Part shown: positions 1 to 8,074 of the stretch, in pieces
Position numbering within the stretch: the first letter of the stretch is position 1
Layout of the letters: every line of letters starts with the position of its first letter
Origin: a virus
Virus record (IMG/VR): IMGVR_UViG_3300030109_001018
Location: 1-43,334 of that record
Length of the DNA stretch: 43,334 nt
Strand: one strand, 5' to 3'
Made by a program: the position numbers and the translations under genes
The notes under the pieces: generated by a model
Database searches by the model: none
Told to the model about the DNA's origin: nothing
What the model saw: only the letters and a program-made list of their open reading frames with translations

Positions 1-1
1 A

Positions 2-25
2 CCAATTATGAAATCCATAAATTGG
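2..25 (-). terminator. Stem-loop after the last late gene at this edge
   Basis: Nine base pairs can form between CCAATTATG (2-10) and CATAAATTGG (16-25) with one bulged base and a 5-nt loop. It lies directly after the stop codon of the gene at 27-878 in the direction of minus-strand transcription. No T-tract follows before the window ends, so it may be a processing or attenuation hairpin rather than an intrinsic terminator. Confidence 0.3.
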
Positions 26-26
26 A

Positions 27-878
27 TTATATCATATTGTTTTGGTTCTTCCTATATCCACCTAAAGATTTTACTTGTCTATCTTTTATATCTAGTTCTT
101 TTAATCTATCCCAATCTAAATCTTCATACTGAACTATGTCATGTTTTGCACCAATACTATTTCTAGGTACTTCCATAATATGAAACAAGGGTGTACCTTT
201 TTTAACTTCCCATCTTTCGCCTAATGGTAAGTTCCATATAGTATTTAGATTTATGCTAGTTAAACCATTAGTATCTTGTATTCCCTCTACTACTCTAAAA
301 GGTAACTCACCTAACCAAAACAAAGACTTGTGTATTATATATTCTGTACTAAAAATTCTATAAGGTAATATAAATTTAACTGTATGATTATGTGTAACAT
401 CAAAATTCATTTTAATTAAATCTATTTGTGGTGCTGAGTGCATAGTACATATTGGTTTATTATTACTATCCATAGCAATAAGAGTTACTTTGTTTGGGTC
501 ATTATCTACCATAGCACTTTCAAACCACATGTCTGTCCACGCAGGTATAACAACTCCTGTCTTAAATAAATCTATTAGAGCAGGACATCTTTTTACAGTA
601 GCTATTTGATTATCTATTTTCTTATATCTTTCATCTAACAATTTATTTTCTGTAATTACTACATCACAAGATTTATCTTGTTGGTCTGTACATAATTGAC
701 ACATATCTGTATGACTACCTCTATTACTGTCCATAAAAAATACATCATTATTTCTTATTTCTATGGATTCTTCTCTTGAAGCAAATGATGTTATTTCATC
801 CCAATGTTGATATTCTTTTATGACTTCAAGATAAGTCATAGGGTCAGGTATGTTAGGTCTTACCTTTAATATTTTCAA
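27..878 (-). CDS. Conserved-type phage protein of unknown function, TTG start
   Basis: This 283-aa soluble protein has no predicted membrane segment. It has a Cys cluster near residues 60-71 (CQLC, then a further Cys) and a central CPALIDLFKTG stretch followed by a Trp-rich segment (AWTDMWFE). That layout is reminiscent of uncharacterised proteins in other marine phages, but I cannot name the family securely. The only possible start in frame is TTG at 878, because an in-frame TAA lies two codons upstream. The start sits 6 nt after the stop of the preceding gene, with no clear Shine-Dalgarno sequence, so translation probably depends on coupling. It is the last gene of the late unit before the window edge, downstream of tail genes, and may be a virion accessory or late host-takeover protein. 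Confidence 0.75.
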   Translation of the reverse strand: MKILKVRPNIPDPMTYLEVIKEYQHWDEITSFASREESIEIRNNDVFFMDSNRGSHTDMCQLCTDQQDKSCDVVITENKLLDERYKKIDNQIATVKRCPALIDLFKTGVVIPAWTDMWFESAMVDNDPNKVTLIAMDSNNKPICTMHSAPQIDLIKMNFDVTHNHTVKFILPYRIFSTEYIIHKSLFWLGELPFRVVEGIQDTNGLTSINLNTIWNLPLGERWEVKKGTPLFHIMEVPRNSIGAKHDIVQYEDLDWDRLKELDIKDRQVKSLGGYRKNQNNMI

Positions 879-884
879 TGTAAC

Positions 885-1202
885 TTATGTTACTTCTTCA
901 GACCCTGTAATTCCCCCACCTTCGCTGTAAGTATTTTGCATTAACTTACCATTTGTTGGGTCGAACCACCTAGCTTTTCCTGAACTATCGACTCCGGGTG
1001 CAGTAAAACTTGCTGCTGTTTTTATACCATCAGCTTCTGCACTACTGTCATATTTATAATTTAACAACTCATCACTATCGTGAGTTTCTTCTACTTCTAT
1101 AAATCCTTCACCCAAGAATGTTCTGCTGTCATCTATTCTTTCACTCTTAGGAATGATTGTAGATATTACTACATTACCTTCTGATAAACCTATATACTTC
1201 AT
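885..1202 (-). CDS. Small late protein, unknown function
   Basis: This 105-aa protein has no recognisable domain. The N-terminus (MKYIGLSEGNVV) is followed by an acidic middle, and the C-terminus is Gly/Ser-rich (EGGGITGSEE). Its start overlaps the stop of the upstream gene at 1202, so the two are translationally coupled. Its place between tail-type small proteins and the last late gene suggests a minor virion or tail-tip component. That is inferred from position only. Confidence 0.65.
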   Translation of the reverse strand: MKYIGLSEGNVVISTIIPKSERIDDSRTFLGEGFIEVEETHDSDELLNYKYDSSAEADGIKTAASFTAPGVDSSGKARWFDPTNGKLMQNTYSEGGGITGSEEVT

Positions 1203-1540
1203 TATAAATCGTACTCTATTACTGTTCCATAAAATGTTGCAGCTTTACTATCATAGTTAATACCAAAATGGTCCCTATCTGTTGCAATAATTCTAACATT
1301 AGTAGTAGATGTAAACTCTGCTGTCAATGGAGAACTGTTACCACCACTATGACTAGATTGGTCATTAGCTGCTGCACCTGCAAAACTACTAAATTGTCCA
1401 TTAGGTATAATTACAGAATTATTTATAACTACTGCTGTTATTGTAACGTCACTTGTGCTGTCATTAACTGAACTTGATGTAATATGTTGCATACTTTTTA
1501 TCAATCCTTTTTGTGATGTTCCTGTTAAAAATCTAGGCAT
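1202..1540 (-). CDS. Small structural-type protein, paralogue of the next upstream gene
   Basis: This 112-aa protein aligns along its whole length with the 113-aa product of 1540-1881. Shared elements in order are K-S-x-Q-H-[IV]-T near residues 15-21, V-x-I-T-x-x-V near 32-38, ANDQS near 58-62, T-S-x-T-N-V-R near 77-83, and a TV-x-E end. Many phage head and tail proteins carry a comparable KSIQ..T plus beta-strand pattern, which suggests a small beta-rich virion protein. The start forms a TAATG overlap with the stop at 1540. The pair most likely arose by tandem duplication. The exact role is unknown. Confidence 0.75.
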   Translation of the reverse strand: MPRFLTGTSQKGLIKSMQHITSSSVNDSTSDVTITAVVINNSVIIPNGQFSSFAGAAANDQSSHSGGNSSPLTAEFTSTTNVRIIATDRDHFGINYDSKAATFYGTVIEYDL

Positions 1541-1881
1541 TATGTTGTTTCCACTACTGTTACTTTTGCTGCTGCAGATGTACGACTATAAACAGGTCCA
1601 TCAGCATCTAAATCATTCATGTATAAACGAACATTAGTTGATGAAGTTAGGTTAACACCCGGATTACTATCATGTCCATAACTAAATCCTGATTGGTCAT
1701 TAGCTTCAGCTCCATAAGAACTTGCTGCAGAACCTGTATATATACAATAAGATTTAGTTTCATCTACTGCACTAATAGTTATATCTACAGTATTAGTAGA
1801 ACTACCACCTATACTACCTGTAACATGTTGAATACTCTTAACAGCACCTGTTAAGGTTTCTCCTATTCCAAATCTGCCCAT
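1540..1881 (-). CDS. Small structural-type protein, tandem paralogue
   Basis: This 113-aa product is the upstream member of a tandem pair with 1202-1540. It keeps KSIQHVT (residues 15-21), VDITISAVD, ANDQS and TSSTNVR in the same order and spacing. It is Ser/Gly/Thr-rich with one Cys and no signal peptide, as expected of an intracellularly assembled virion protein. Its start overlaps the stop at 1881 as TAATG. A tail, fibre-base or head-decoration role is likely from the neighbourhood, but no partner can be read from the sequence. Confidence 0.75.
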   Translation of the reverse strand: MGRFGIGETLTGAVKSIQHVTGSIGGSSTNTVDITISAVDETKSYCIYTGSAASSYGAEANDQSGFSYGHDSNPGVNLTSSTNVRLYMNDLDADGPVYSRTSAAAKVTVVETT

Positions 1882-2225
1882 TAACTTGTGCTTTCTTCTA
1901 TGCCTGTAACTACAACATTGACACCTGTACTGTCTAATCCTGTAGTCGGGACTACCACTGACCTGCCTGCTTCCAATACAATGTTTGTATTTTCAAGTAC
2001 TGCTGCAACTGCAAGTGGAGCTGCATCTTCTAAAGCATCAAGTCCATCAAATGTACCATCAGTTTCATCGGGTATAGCTAAGTCTACAGTTTGAGCAGCA
2101 GATGAAATATTTACAATTCTTATATTGCAAACAGCAAGTGTGCTAGAAGGAACTGTATAAACAACTAATCCTGTTCCTGAAGAACTTGATGTAATTACTT
2201 TTTGTCCTAATACTCCGCTTGCCAT
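1881..2225 (-). CDS. Small virion protein (tail or decoration type)
   Basis: This 114-aa protein starts MASGVLGQKVI, with a YTVPSSTLAVCNIRIVN stretch and a C-terminal half ending in an ..LEAGRSVVVPT.. stretch. Small beta-sandwich proteins with this MASGxLG...YTVP...EAGxxVVV pattern occur next to tail genes of marine podoviruses and siphoviruses. Function there is usually unassigned but virion-associated. A good ribosome site (GGAG, read on the minus strand just upstream of 2225) supports the start. It follows the tail-fibre-like gene and precedes the paralogous pair. Confidence 0.7.
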   Translation of the reverse strand: MASGVLGQKVITSSSSGTGLVVYTVPSSTLAVCNIRIVNISSAAQTVDLAIPDETDGTFDGLDALEDAAPLAVAAVLENTNIVLEAGRSVVVPTTGLDSTGVNVVVTGIEESTS

Positions 2226-2238
2226 ATTTTATCTCCTA

Positions 2239-2868
2239 CTATCCGTTTGCTGCAAAGAATGCCTTTGCACTATTTAATTTAAAACCTTCACTTGCATTTA
2301 ATTGTCCACCGCTTGCTGTTAAATTTGTACCTGCAATAGCTGCTGCTATTAAAGCTACATCACCTTTTTTAAGTGTTCCACCATCTGATATTAAAAGTTC
2401 ATCTGTTAATGCAAGTCCTGAAGCTAAATCTGTTTGAGCTGATATTGCATCAGTATTTAACATACTTCCATGAACTGCGGTTGCAGCGATTGTTGTTGCT
2501 ACATCTTGTGTAGCTGATGCTAGTGTACCTGTTACGTCACCTGTTAAAGCTATGTCTTCTATTCTGTCATGTACATCATCAAAATGTTGTTTAACTACAG
2601 CTAATCTTACTTTTGTTCCTGCATCATGTGTAGGGTCAGGGTCATGCTTAGAGTCTACGTCTCTTGTTACTGTAGCTGCTGCGTGATTAGTTCCTGATGC
2701 CCACAACACAACTTCTCTATTGCTGTCGCTGTCAGGGTCTATTACAAAATATGCTTTGGAATCTATTCCGGGGTCGTCTGTTAAGTTCATTGATGTACCA
2801 CCACTAGCTAACTGTGCAGCTAAAGTAGTTTCAAATGCGTTTACTAAGTTTGTTTCTTGTGCTGTCAT
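2239..2868 (-). CDS. Tail-fibre-like protein
   Basis: This 209-aa protein has two visible parts. Residues 1-100 contain a short beta-rich module with a TVTRDVDSKHDPDPTHDAG stretch, a form of the V-x-R-x(n)-H module seen in phage tail proteins. Residues 120-209 are low-complexity and Ala/Gly/Thr-rich, with LTDELLISDGGTLKKGDVAL and NLTASGGQLN. That tail is typical of trimeric tail-fibre or tail-tip proteins of marine phages. It lies between the propeller-like tail protein and small beta-rich proteins, so a host-recognition or fibre-attachment role is likely. It is too short to carry a receptor-binding head of its own. Confidence 0.7.
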   Translation of the reverse strand: MTAQETNLVNAFETTLAAQLASGGTSMNLTDDPGIDSKAYFVIDPDSDSNREVVLWASGTNHAAATVTRDVDSKHDPDPTHDAGTKVRLAVVKQHFDDVHDRIEDIALTGDVTGTLASATQDVATTIAATAVHGSMLNTDAISAQTDLASGLALTDELLISDGGTLKKGDVALIAAAIAGTNLTASGGQLNASEGFKLNSAKAFFAANG

Positions 2869-2888
2869 TTTATTTTATTATACCTCAT

Positions 2889-4814
2889 TTATCCAAATCT
2901 CATAACACCTAATGCATTAATTCCGAATGCATTACCTGATGTTACTGTACCATAAACTTCTTGCCTTGTCCCTCTTATTGTTATTATTGCATACTGAGTT
3001 ACGCTACCTACCTGATTAATACCTGATATAGGATAAGCAATTTGTTCTACTACACCTCTAATAACTTCAGAAGGTTCATATATTTCTAGTGTAACAGGAG
3101 TACCTTCTTTCTTTTTTAATTGTTTATATATAGTTTCTCCTAAGTTTTTAACAGTAAAAGGTTTTCTCATAGGTCTTTCTACTCTATCGCTTAGGTTTAC
3201 AGGTATCTGTACTACTACAAGTTCAGGTCTTGCTAATGCACGATAAGATATAGCGTTTACTCGTGGTGTATTAGTTACACCTGTAGAGTTCATTACTAAT
3301 TTAATTACACCATACCTAGATATTTTATTATCAACTTGAGCTATATGAGTACCTACACCTGATTGTATATCTATTACTTTATCCCATGACGTATGTGTAC
3401 TAGAGCTTAAACTTTCTATACTATCTGATACGTGCAGTTCAACCGTAGAACTATTTGAAAGTTCTTCTGTTTCTATCTGTGCTTCAACCCATTGTTTTCT
3501 TTCTGCCGTAAAGAAATCTGCAGCAGCTGTAATAATATAACCTGTAGTTACAAAGTTAGATGTCTGATAATAAGTACCTTGTTCTTGTACAGTTGCTTGT
3601 AACTTTTCATTTACTATACCAATACCTTTAACTATACCTGTTGTACCAAATTTTAAATCTCTAGCTATACCTGCAGTAGGTAAGTAGTATCTATACAAAT
3701 AAGAAGAATCTGTTTCTTTAATACCTGTATATAACGAATCTCTAGTAGCAAATAATTTATAAGGCGTAGCATCTACACCATCTATGTTCCATTCTTTTAT
3801 TAAACTTGCGTTTGCTAAAACATATAAATCATCTGCCACTACTAGTTGTGCTCTATATAATCTACCAATTTTTTTTGCAGTGGTTGTATTCTCAGTAGTA
3901 CCATAAAAAATTTGTCCTTGTATTTCTATAACAGACACAGGTTCTTCATGTGATAATACTGTTTGACCTTTAAGTACAAAAGATGATGATACATCTTTAA
4001 TAGAATGTATCCTTCCATCTGATGAACTAGCTAATACTACAGCACCTACGTCTGCAGCATCTGTCCATGTTTCCCCTGTTGGAAGTGTAGCTATAGCAGA
4101 AGATACTGTTGTAGCTCCATCATACTCTCTTAAAGATGTGCCAATAGATACTAAGAATTTTCCTTTGACTGACCATATACCATCAAAAGCACCTGTTGTT
4201 GCTTTTTGTGTAGATGTACTACCATCCCATGTTTCTATTTCTCCTGCTGAGCCATTGTTAGCTACTATATATAGTGTAGTTCCATGTGCTGCTAAACCTT
4301 TAATGTGATATCCTGCGGTTAAACCAAGGCTAACTGTACTCCAATTTAACCCTGCGTCTGTAGATTGATATAATGTTGCATCATCAGAAACATATATAGT
4401 AGTACCAACTACTGCTAAATAATTATCACCATCAGATGAACTAAGTGATTGTACTTTTGCTGTACTATTTAATAAACTTAAACTATATCTGTCACCTTTG
4501 TTTTGTGTAAAGACATCAATACCATTACTATCCCAAAATCTCTGTGTATCGGTAGGAGAACCACCTCTAAGATGTGCCATGTCTAAGTTACTACCACCTG
4601 AAAAATTATTTCTAGAGTATATACGTCCTTGATTTCTTGTAAAGTCTTCAGGGTTTTGTTGTAAATTTATATCTTGTGTATCTACATCTGATGATTGTAT
4701 AGTCATTTGCAATTCACTGTTAACTGCAGCTCTATACAATTGGTTGTCTATTCTAAAATCGTATCCTTTTCTATGCGGATTACTAACTTCAGCTTGTGTA
4801 GCTAGCCTTACCAT
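2889..4814 (-). CDS. Large tail protein with Asp-box beta-propeller-like repeats
   Basis: This is a 641-aa protein. Residues about 120-420 form a series of short beta-repeats (SSSDGDNYLAVVGTTIYVSDD, then STDAGLNWSTV, GTTLYIVANNGS, IETWDGST). STDAGLNWS is a good BNR/Asp-box (S-x-D-x-G-x-x-W), usual in beta-propellers. Residues 1-110 resemble a tail-attachment segment (NPEDFTRNQGRIYSRNNFSGG). The C-terminal part is beta-rich. Such proteins sit at the tail of podoviruses and may stabilise the tail or contact surface glycans. No sialidase-type catalytic set was identified. The start at 4814 overlaps the stop of the connector-like gene. Confidence 0.75.
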   Translation of the reverse strand: MVRLATQAEVSNPHRKGYDFRIDNQLYRAAVNSELQMTIQSSDVDTQDINLQQNPEDFTRNQGRIYSRNNFSGGSNLDMAHLRGGSPTDTQRFWDSNGIDVFTQNKGDRYSLSLLNSTAKVQSLSSSDGDNYLAVVGTTIYVSDDATLYQSTDAGLNWSTVSLGLTAGYHIKGLAAHGTTLYIVANNGSAGEIETWDGSTSTQKATTGAFDGIWSVKGKFLVSIGTSLREYDGATTVSSAIATLPTGETWTDAADVGAVVLASSSDGRIHSIKDVSSSFVLKGQTVLSHEEPVSVIEIQGQIFYGTTENTTTAKKIGRLYRAQLVVADDLYVLANASLIKEWNIDGVDATPYKLFATRDSLYTGIKETDSSYLYRYYLPTAGIARDLKFGTTGIVKGIGIVNEKLQATVQEQGTYYQTSNFVTTGYIITAAADFFTAERKQWVEAQIETEELSNSSTVELHVSDSIESLSSSTHTSWDKVIDIQSGVGTHIAQVDNKISRYGVIKLVMNSTGVTNTPRVNAISYRALARPELVVVQIPVNLSDRVERPMRKPFTVKNLGETIYKQLKKKEGTPVTLEIYEPSEVIRGVVEQIAYPISGINQVGSVTQYAIITIRGTRQEVYGTVTSGNAFGINALGVMRFG

Positions 4815-5821
4815 TAGGACTGTATACCAAAAACCAACCCATCAACAGCAACAGATTCAGGATACTTAGCTCTTAGATATTTTCTAGCTTGTGTTAACAG
4901 TAACTGTTGATACTGTAACAATGAATTACGTAGATTATTACTGCTACCTACAGGGTATTGTTGAGTAGCCATTGCTTCTGTTATATAACTAGATGTAGCA
5001 GCAGGTATGTCTCTACCTGATATTAACTGTGCCGCAACACCTGCCATAATAATTGGTTCGTATTCAGGTTCTAAACCTATATCATCTAATGTGCTTGATT
5101 CAGCAGTAGGTTCTATAAACTTTTTTTTAAATGTAACATGTATTGTTTTATTTGTGGATATGTTAGCAAACTGTATTGCATGCACAACACTAGGTCCTGT
5201 AGTATATGTCATAGTTCTTTCTGTACCATTAGAATCTGTATATGTAAAAGGGTTAGGTAATTCTATTAAAGAACATGGCACCGTACTAAAGTTAACACTT
5301 GTAGTATCTGAGCCTGAACTAAAATCTGTGTATTGTGATATAGCTCCTATAATAGAAACTATATAGTTATGAGTACCAACTGAACTATAGTCTCCAATCA
5401 ATGTATACCCGTCATTTGATTGCATGCTTACTGTAGTTACTGCAAACAAAGAAGGAAACAAATTATTTATTTGGTCTTTAACTGCATCAAACACAGCTTT
5501 TCTAGTAAACACAGGTGCTATTTTTATTATAGCTGCAGTATCATGTGAGTCTGCTGTTGTACCTCTAGCTGCCCTTATAACAGTAACTTCGTTATTAACT
5601 GTATCTATCTCAGTACATATCATTAGTTCACTATCTATTTCTATGATTGTACCTGCATCCATCATGTCTTCTTCTTCTTGAGTAAGTAAGTTTGCATTAA
5701 ATGGTACTGTAGTTACAGATGAATTAATGCTTGAAGTTAATGCAGTATAAGATGTTAAATCATCATTAGGTTCTAAATATTCTCTGTAACATCTGTCTAT
5801 TAAATTTCTTATTGTTGCCAT
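4814..5821 (-). CDS. Head-tail connector or tail-tube-like protein
   Basis: This 335-aa protein begins MATIRNLIDRCYREYLEP, the helical start typical of phage adaptor or tail-tubular proteins. Residues 30-100 hold a beta-module (PFNANLLTQEEEDMMDAGTI, IDSELMICTEI, VIRAARGTTADSHD) common in head-tail interface proteins. The C-terminal half contains a long helical stretch (SSNNLRNSLLQYQQLLLTQA, then RKYLRAKYPE). It lies after capsid and two small genes and before the propeller-like tail protein, where a connector is expected. No tape-measure or sheath gene follows, which fits a short-tailed virion. Confidence 0.7.
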   Translation of the reverse strand: MATIRNLIDRCYREYLEPNDDLTSYTALTSSINSSVTTVPFNANLLTQEEEDMMDAGTIIEIDSELMICTEIDTVNNEVTVIRAARGTTADSHDTAAIIKIAPVFTRKAVFDAVKDQINNLFPSLFAVTTVSMQSNDGYTLIGDYSSVGTHNYIVSIIGAISQYTDFSSGSDTTSVNFSTVPCSLIELPNPFTYTDSNGTERTMTYTTGPSVVHAIQFANISTNKTIHVTFKKKFIEPTAESSTLDDIGLEPEYEPIIMAGVAAQLISGRDIPAATSSYITEAMATQQYPVGSSNNLRNSLLQYQQLLLTQARKYLRAKYPESVAVDGLVFGIQS

Positions 5822-5991
5822 TATGCAGGTCTATCCACTTCCATAGCGTATGGTGTTACACCTAATAATGAAATACCAAAGCCACCACTAGCTACTGTTT
5901 GATTATCTACGATTTCATAAGAAGGTTCTATGTCTGACTTACTGTCAATAGTAAGTAACCTACCCTCTTTAAGCATTAAGAGCATACTCAT
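5821..5991 (-). CDS. 56-aa late protein, unknown function
   Basis: A short ORF encodes MSMLLMLKEGRLLTIDSKSD and a further 36 residues, ending VDRPA. The ATG at 5991 has an excellent ribosome site (AGGAG, 6-7 nt upstream). That site overlaps the TAG of the upstream gene, and its own TAA overlaps the ATG of the connector-like gene as TAATG. This tight fit on both sides strongly supports a real gene. No domain is recognised. It may be a small connector or completion protein. Confidence 0.8.
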   Translation of the reverse strand: MSMLLMLKEGRLLTIDSKSDIEPSYEIVDNQTVASGGFGISLLGVTPYAMEVDRPA

Positions 5992-5999
5992 TGTTGCTC

Positions 6000-6245
6000 C
6001 TAACTGTGTCTAAAGTGTAATGTTAAACTTCTATCTGCTGCTTCGTTTCCACTAGATGTAACTCCATCTGTTTCTTTTACATCTACCCATGTAGAATTGT
6101 CCATTGCAAAGTCAAATGTAATTGTAGAACCTGTCATAGCTGCAGGAAACTGTACGCCACATAGTAACATACCTTCAGTTTTAACTCCTAAAGAGTTGCT
6201 GTTGTCTGCAGAAATGTCTATTAAAGCTGTTTTTGATTGTATCAT
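6000..6245 (-). CDS. Small late protein, possible virion decoration
   Basis: This 81-aa protein contains LLCGVQFPAAMTGSTITFDF followed by an acidic-polar end (DNSTWVDVKETDGV). The pattern G-x-Q-x-P-A-A-[ML]-T-G-[ST]-x-[IL]-T-F is known from phage proteins encoded just after capsid genes. Those are usually longer (about 140 aa), so this copy looks like a short version lacking the C-terminal strands. An AAGGA ribosome site precedes the ATG. A capsid-decoration or neck role is possible but unproven. Confidence 0.7.
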   Translation of the reverse strand: MIQSKTALIDISADNSNSLGVKTEGMLLCGVQFPAAMTGSTITFDFAMDNSTWVDVKETDGVTSSGNEAADRSLTLHFRHS

Positions 6246-6279
6246 ATCATTCCTTACTATAGCAGAAGATAAGGGCGGA

Positions 6280-6293
6280 GGTGGAGTTCCACC
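6280..6293 (-). terminator. Hairpin after the capsid gene
   Basis: On the minus strand GGTGG AACT CCACC forms a compact 5-bp GC stem with a 4-nt loop in the 66-nt gap after the capsid gene. The gap is the longest in this part of the late unit. There is no T-run. A partial terminator or an mRNA-stabilising 3' hairpin that keeps capsid message abundant is the likely role. Confidence 0.4.
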
Positions 6294-6311
6294 CTAATCT
6301 TCAATATTAAT

Positions 6312-7430
6312 TTAACTTACTGCTTGAATTTTTGCATGATATGAAGGAGGACCAAATTCGAATCCCATCTCCATATAAACTGCTTTACCAATTCTAGCGT
6401 TAGCGTCTTGGTCTAAGTCACGTACGAATACTGTACCAAATCCGGGGATGTTGGTAAATACAGGTTGTATGTAAGCTAAGTCCAAAATAAATGCAGTATT
6501 AGCCGGTAGGATGTTAGGGTCAACAACCATCATTCCGATTGCTCCGAATGGGGTTACGATTGTATCAACATCGATACCTGCAACATTTCTATCTCTAGGA
6601 ATAATTGCTCCTGCTATATCAACTGTACCTTTAACAAGTTCATTGTTAAGGTCTAGAAGTTGCTGCGGACTAACACACAATACAGGTTGCTTCATTGGTG
6701 CATGATTGTCATACATTCTCTTTAAAGTTTCAGCTATAGTTTTAAAACTGATAACTTGTGTAGAGCCTGAACCGTCTCCTGCTGTGTCGTTGTAGTAACA
6801 GTTACCACCTAATGGGTTAACTGCTGCTGCGTTGTTAGCATTTTTGTTTAGTGTAATCCAAACATCAATACCGTACATTTCTCTAGTTCCATCACCCGGT
6901 GTTGTATTTGCACCGTCTGAGAAAGAACCGTTGAACGCAAACCACTCAACTTCTCTTGCTACTTTTTCCATTGCTTTTTCTAATTGCAATGCGAACTCAT
7001 CATTTATTGCTGAGCCATCAAAAAATCCTAATTTATCTCCTGCTGTAGTGCCTCCACTACCATCAGAAAAATTAGCTATATTAGCTGATAAATCAAAAGG
7101 ATTTTGATTGCCTGTGGATGCTAAAGCGGTATATGTCATTTGTACACCCTTATGGAAAATTTGAGTTACATATGTGTATGCAGCTCTATCTCTTCCAAGG
7201 TATTCTGTAGGTGCGTCACCTTCTTTTCCTTTGCCGGGTTCTGAAGAGATAACAGCATTATCTTCTACTTGGACTTGCCAATATGTAGAGTTTAATACTT
7301 TACCACCATTCAGACCACCAACAGCAGAAAGTAAAGGTGTTCTTTGACCACCAACTTTAAACAATTCACCACTAAAGTTATTAATATTTTGTGCATAAAT
7401 CGTACTGTTAGTTAACGATATGTCTGCCAT
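6312..7430 (-). CDS. Major capsid protein (HK97 fold, SU10/DUF5309 type)
   Basis: This 372-aa protein has the features of the SU10-like capsid family. An N-terminal arm is followed by a beta-rich E-loop region (STYWQVQVEDNAVISSEPGK) and a helical spine (FALQLEKAMEKVAREVEWFA, near residues 150-170). A DNHAPMK..VSPQQLLDLN segment follows, and the C-terminal signature GFEFGPPSYHAKIQ closes the protein. Capsomers of this protein form the icosahedral shell. It follows the scaffold gene with 15 nt between them and has a strong ribosome site (GGAG, 6 nt before ATG). No protease gene is seen nearby, so maturation may be protease-independent or use a host or unrecognised enzyme. Confidence 0.9.
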   Translation of the reverse strand: MADISLTNSTIYAQNINNFSGELFKVGGQRTPLLSAVGGLNGGKVLNSTYWQVQVEDNAVISSEPGKGKEGDAPTEYLGRDRAAYTYVTQIFHKGVQMTYTALASTGNQNPFDLSANIANFSDGSGGTTAGDKLGFFDGSAINDEFALQLEKAMEKVAREVEWFAFNGSFSDGANTTPGDGTREMYGIDVWITLNKNANNAAAVNPLGGNCYYNDTAGDGSGSTQVISFKTIAETLKRMYDNHAPMKQPVLCVSPQQLLDLNNELVKGTVDIAGAIIPRDRNVAGIDVDTIVTPFGAIGMMVVDPNILPANTAFILDLAYIQPVFTNIPGFGTVFVRDLDQDANARIGKAVYMEMGFEFGPPSYHAKIQAVS

Positions 7431-7445
7431 TTTAATCTCCTATTG

Positions 7446-7904
7446 TTATTTATTGTTCTGTTGTTTTATATTGTCCATCATCGCTAATTTAGCTCTGATA
7501 GTATCTTTAGGAGTACCTGTATTTAGTATATCTCTAAATTGGTCTTCCATGTTTTGAGATTCTACATGACCTGCTACTTGATTTAATTGTTGAACTCTAG
7601 CCTCGGACGTGTTTACTTGTTCTGTTTTGTTCACAATTTGTTCTATCGGTGCTTCACTCACATCTTGGTTAGGCACATAATTAAACTCTTCTGAAACAAA
7701 TTTACTAATAGACTCTTTGTCAATAGGACCATCGTATAACTGTGTTACAGCTTTACCTAATCCTTCAGCTTGATTAAGACCTAACTCACTTAGAGTTAAA
7801 CCTACAAGTTGTGACTCAGCTTCCTTACGCCTTGCCTGTTCTTTTTTCAATTGTTCTCTTAGACCTTTAGGAGTTTCCTCCATGTTGTCGTAGTTTTCTT
7901 CCAT
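7446..7904 (-). CDS. Capsid scaffolding protein
   Basis: This 152-aa charged, helix-rich protein has a long coiled-coil N-terminus (GLREQLKKEQARRKEAESQL) and a Gln/Glu/Asn-rich middle. A short basic C-terminus (IRAKLAMMDNIKQQNNK) is the usual capsid-binding end of scaffolds. It lies immediately before the capsid gene. I chose the ATG at 7904 (MEENYDNMEE) because GGAGA precedes it at good spacing. A longer in-frame start at 7946 lacks a ribosome site. Confidence 0.85.
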   Translation of the reverse strand: MEENYDNMEETPKGLREQLKKEQARRKEAESQLVGLTLSELGLNQAEGLGKAVTQLYDGPIDKESISKFVSEEFNYVPNQDVSEAPIEQIVNKTEQVNTSEARVQQLNQVAGHVESQNMEDQFRDILNTGTPKDTIRAKLAMMDNIKQQNNK

Positions 7905-8053
7905 ATATTTTCTCCGTATTTCTCTAGCATATACACCATTGCACAATCAATAGCTAGGTAAATGATTGGGGTGTTTTGAACTCTACGTATTAAATACACA
8001 ATAGGCAACGTAGGACTACCTATCGGATGCAGGTCTATTAGCGGACCACGCAA
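7859..8053 (-). CDS. Possible 64-aa ORF overlapping the scaffold start, TTG start
   Basis: An open frame from a TTG at 8053 encodes RGPLIDLHPIGSPTLPIVYL and continues through the first 46 nt of the scaffold gene in another frame. The 170-nt gap here is otherwise unexplained and unusual in this packed operon. Base use is richer in G and C than in the flanking genes. There is no Shine-Dalgarno sequence and no ATG in frame before the middle of the ORF. It may be a small late protein whose translation couples to the scaffold, or leader RNA that happens to be open. Confidence 0.3.
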   Translation of the reverse strand: MRGPLIDLHPIGSPTLPIVYLIRRVQNTPIIYLAIDCAMVYMLEKYGENIWKKTTTTWRKLLKV

Positions 8054-8074
8054 CGCATTGTAATAATTATAACA

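Noticed and set aside
5007-5681. Plus-strand frames opposite the connector-like gene
   Set aside because: Low-complexity antisense translations without start signals.
7905-7946. Longer scaffold start at 7946 (MCNGVYAREI...)
   Set aside because: No ribosome site. The ATG at 7904 has GGAGA at good spacing and a typical scaffold N-terminus.
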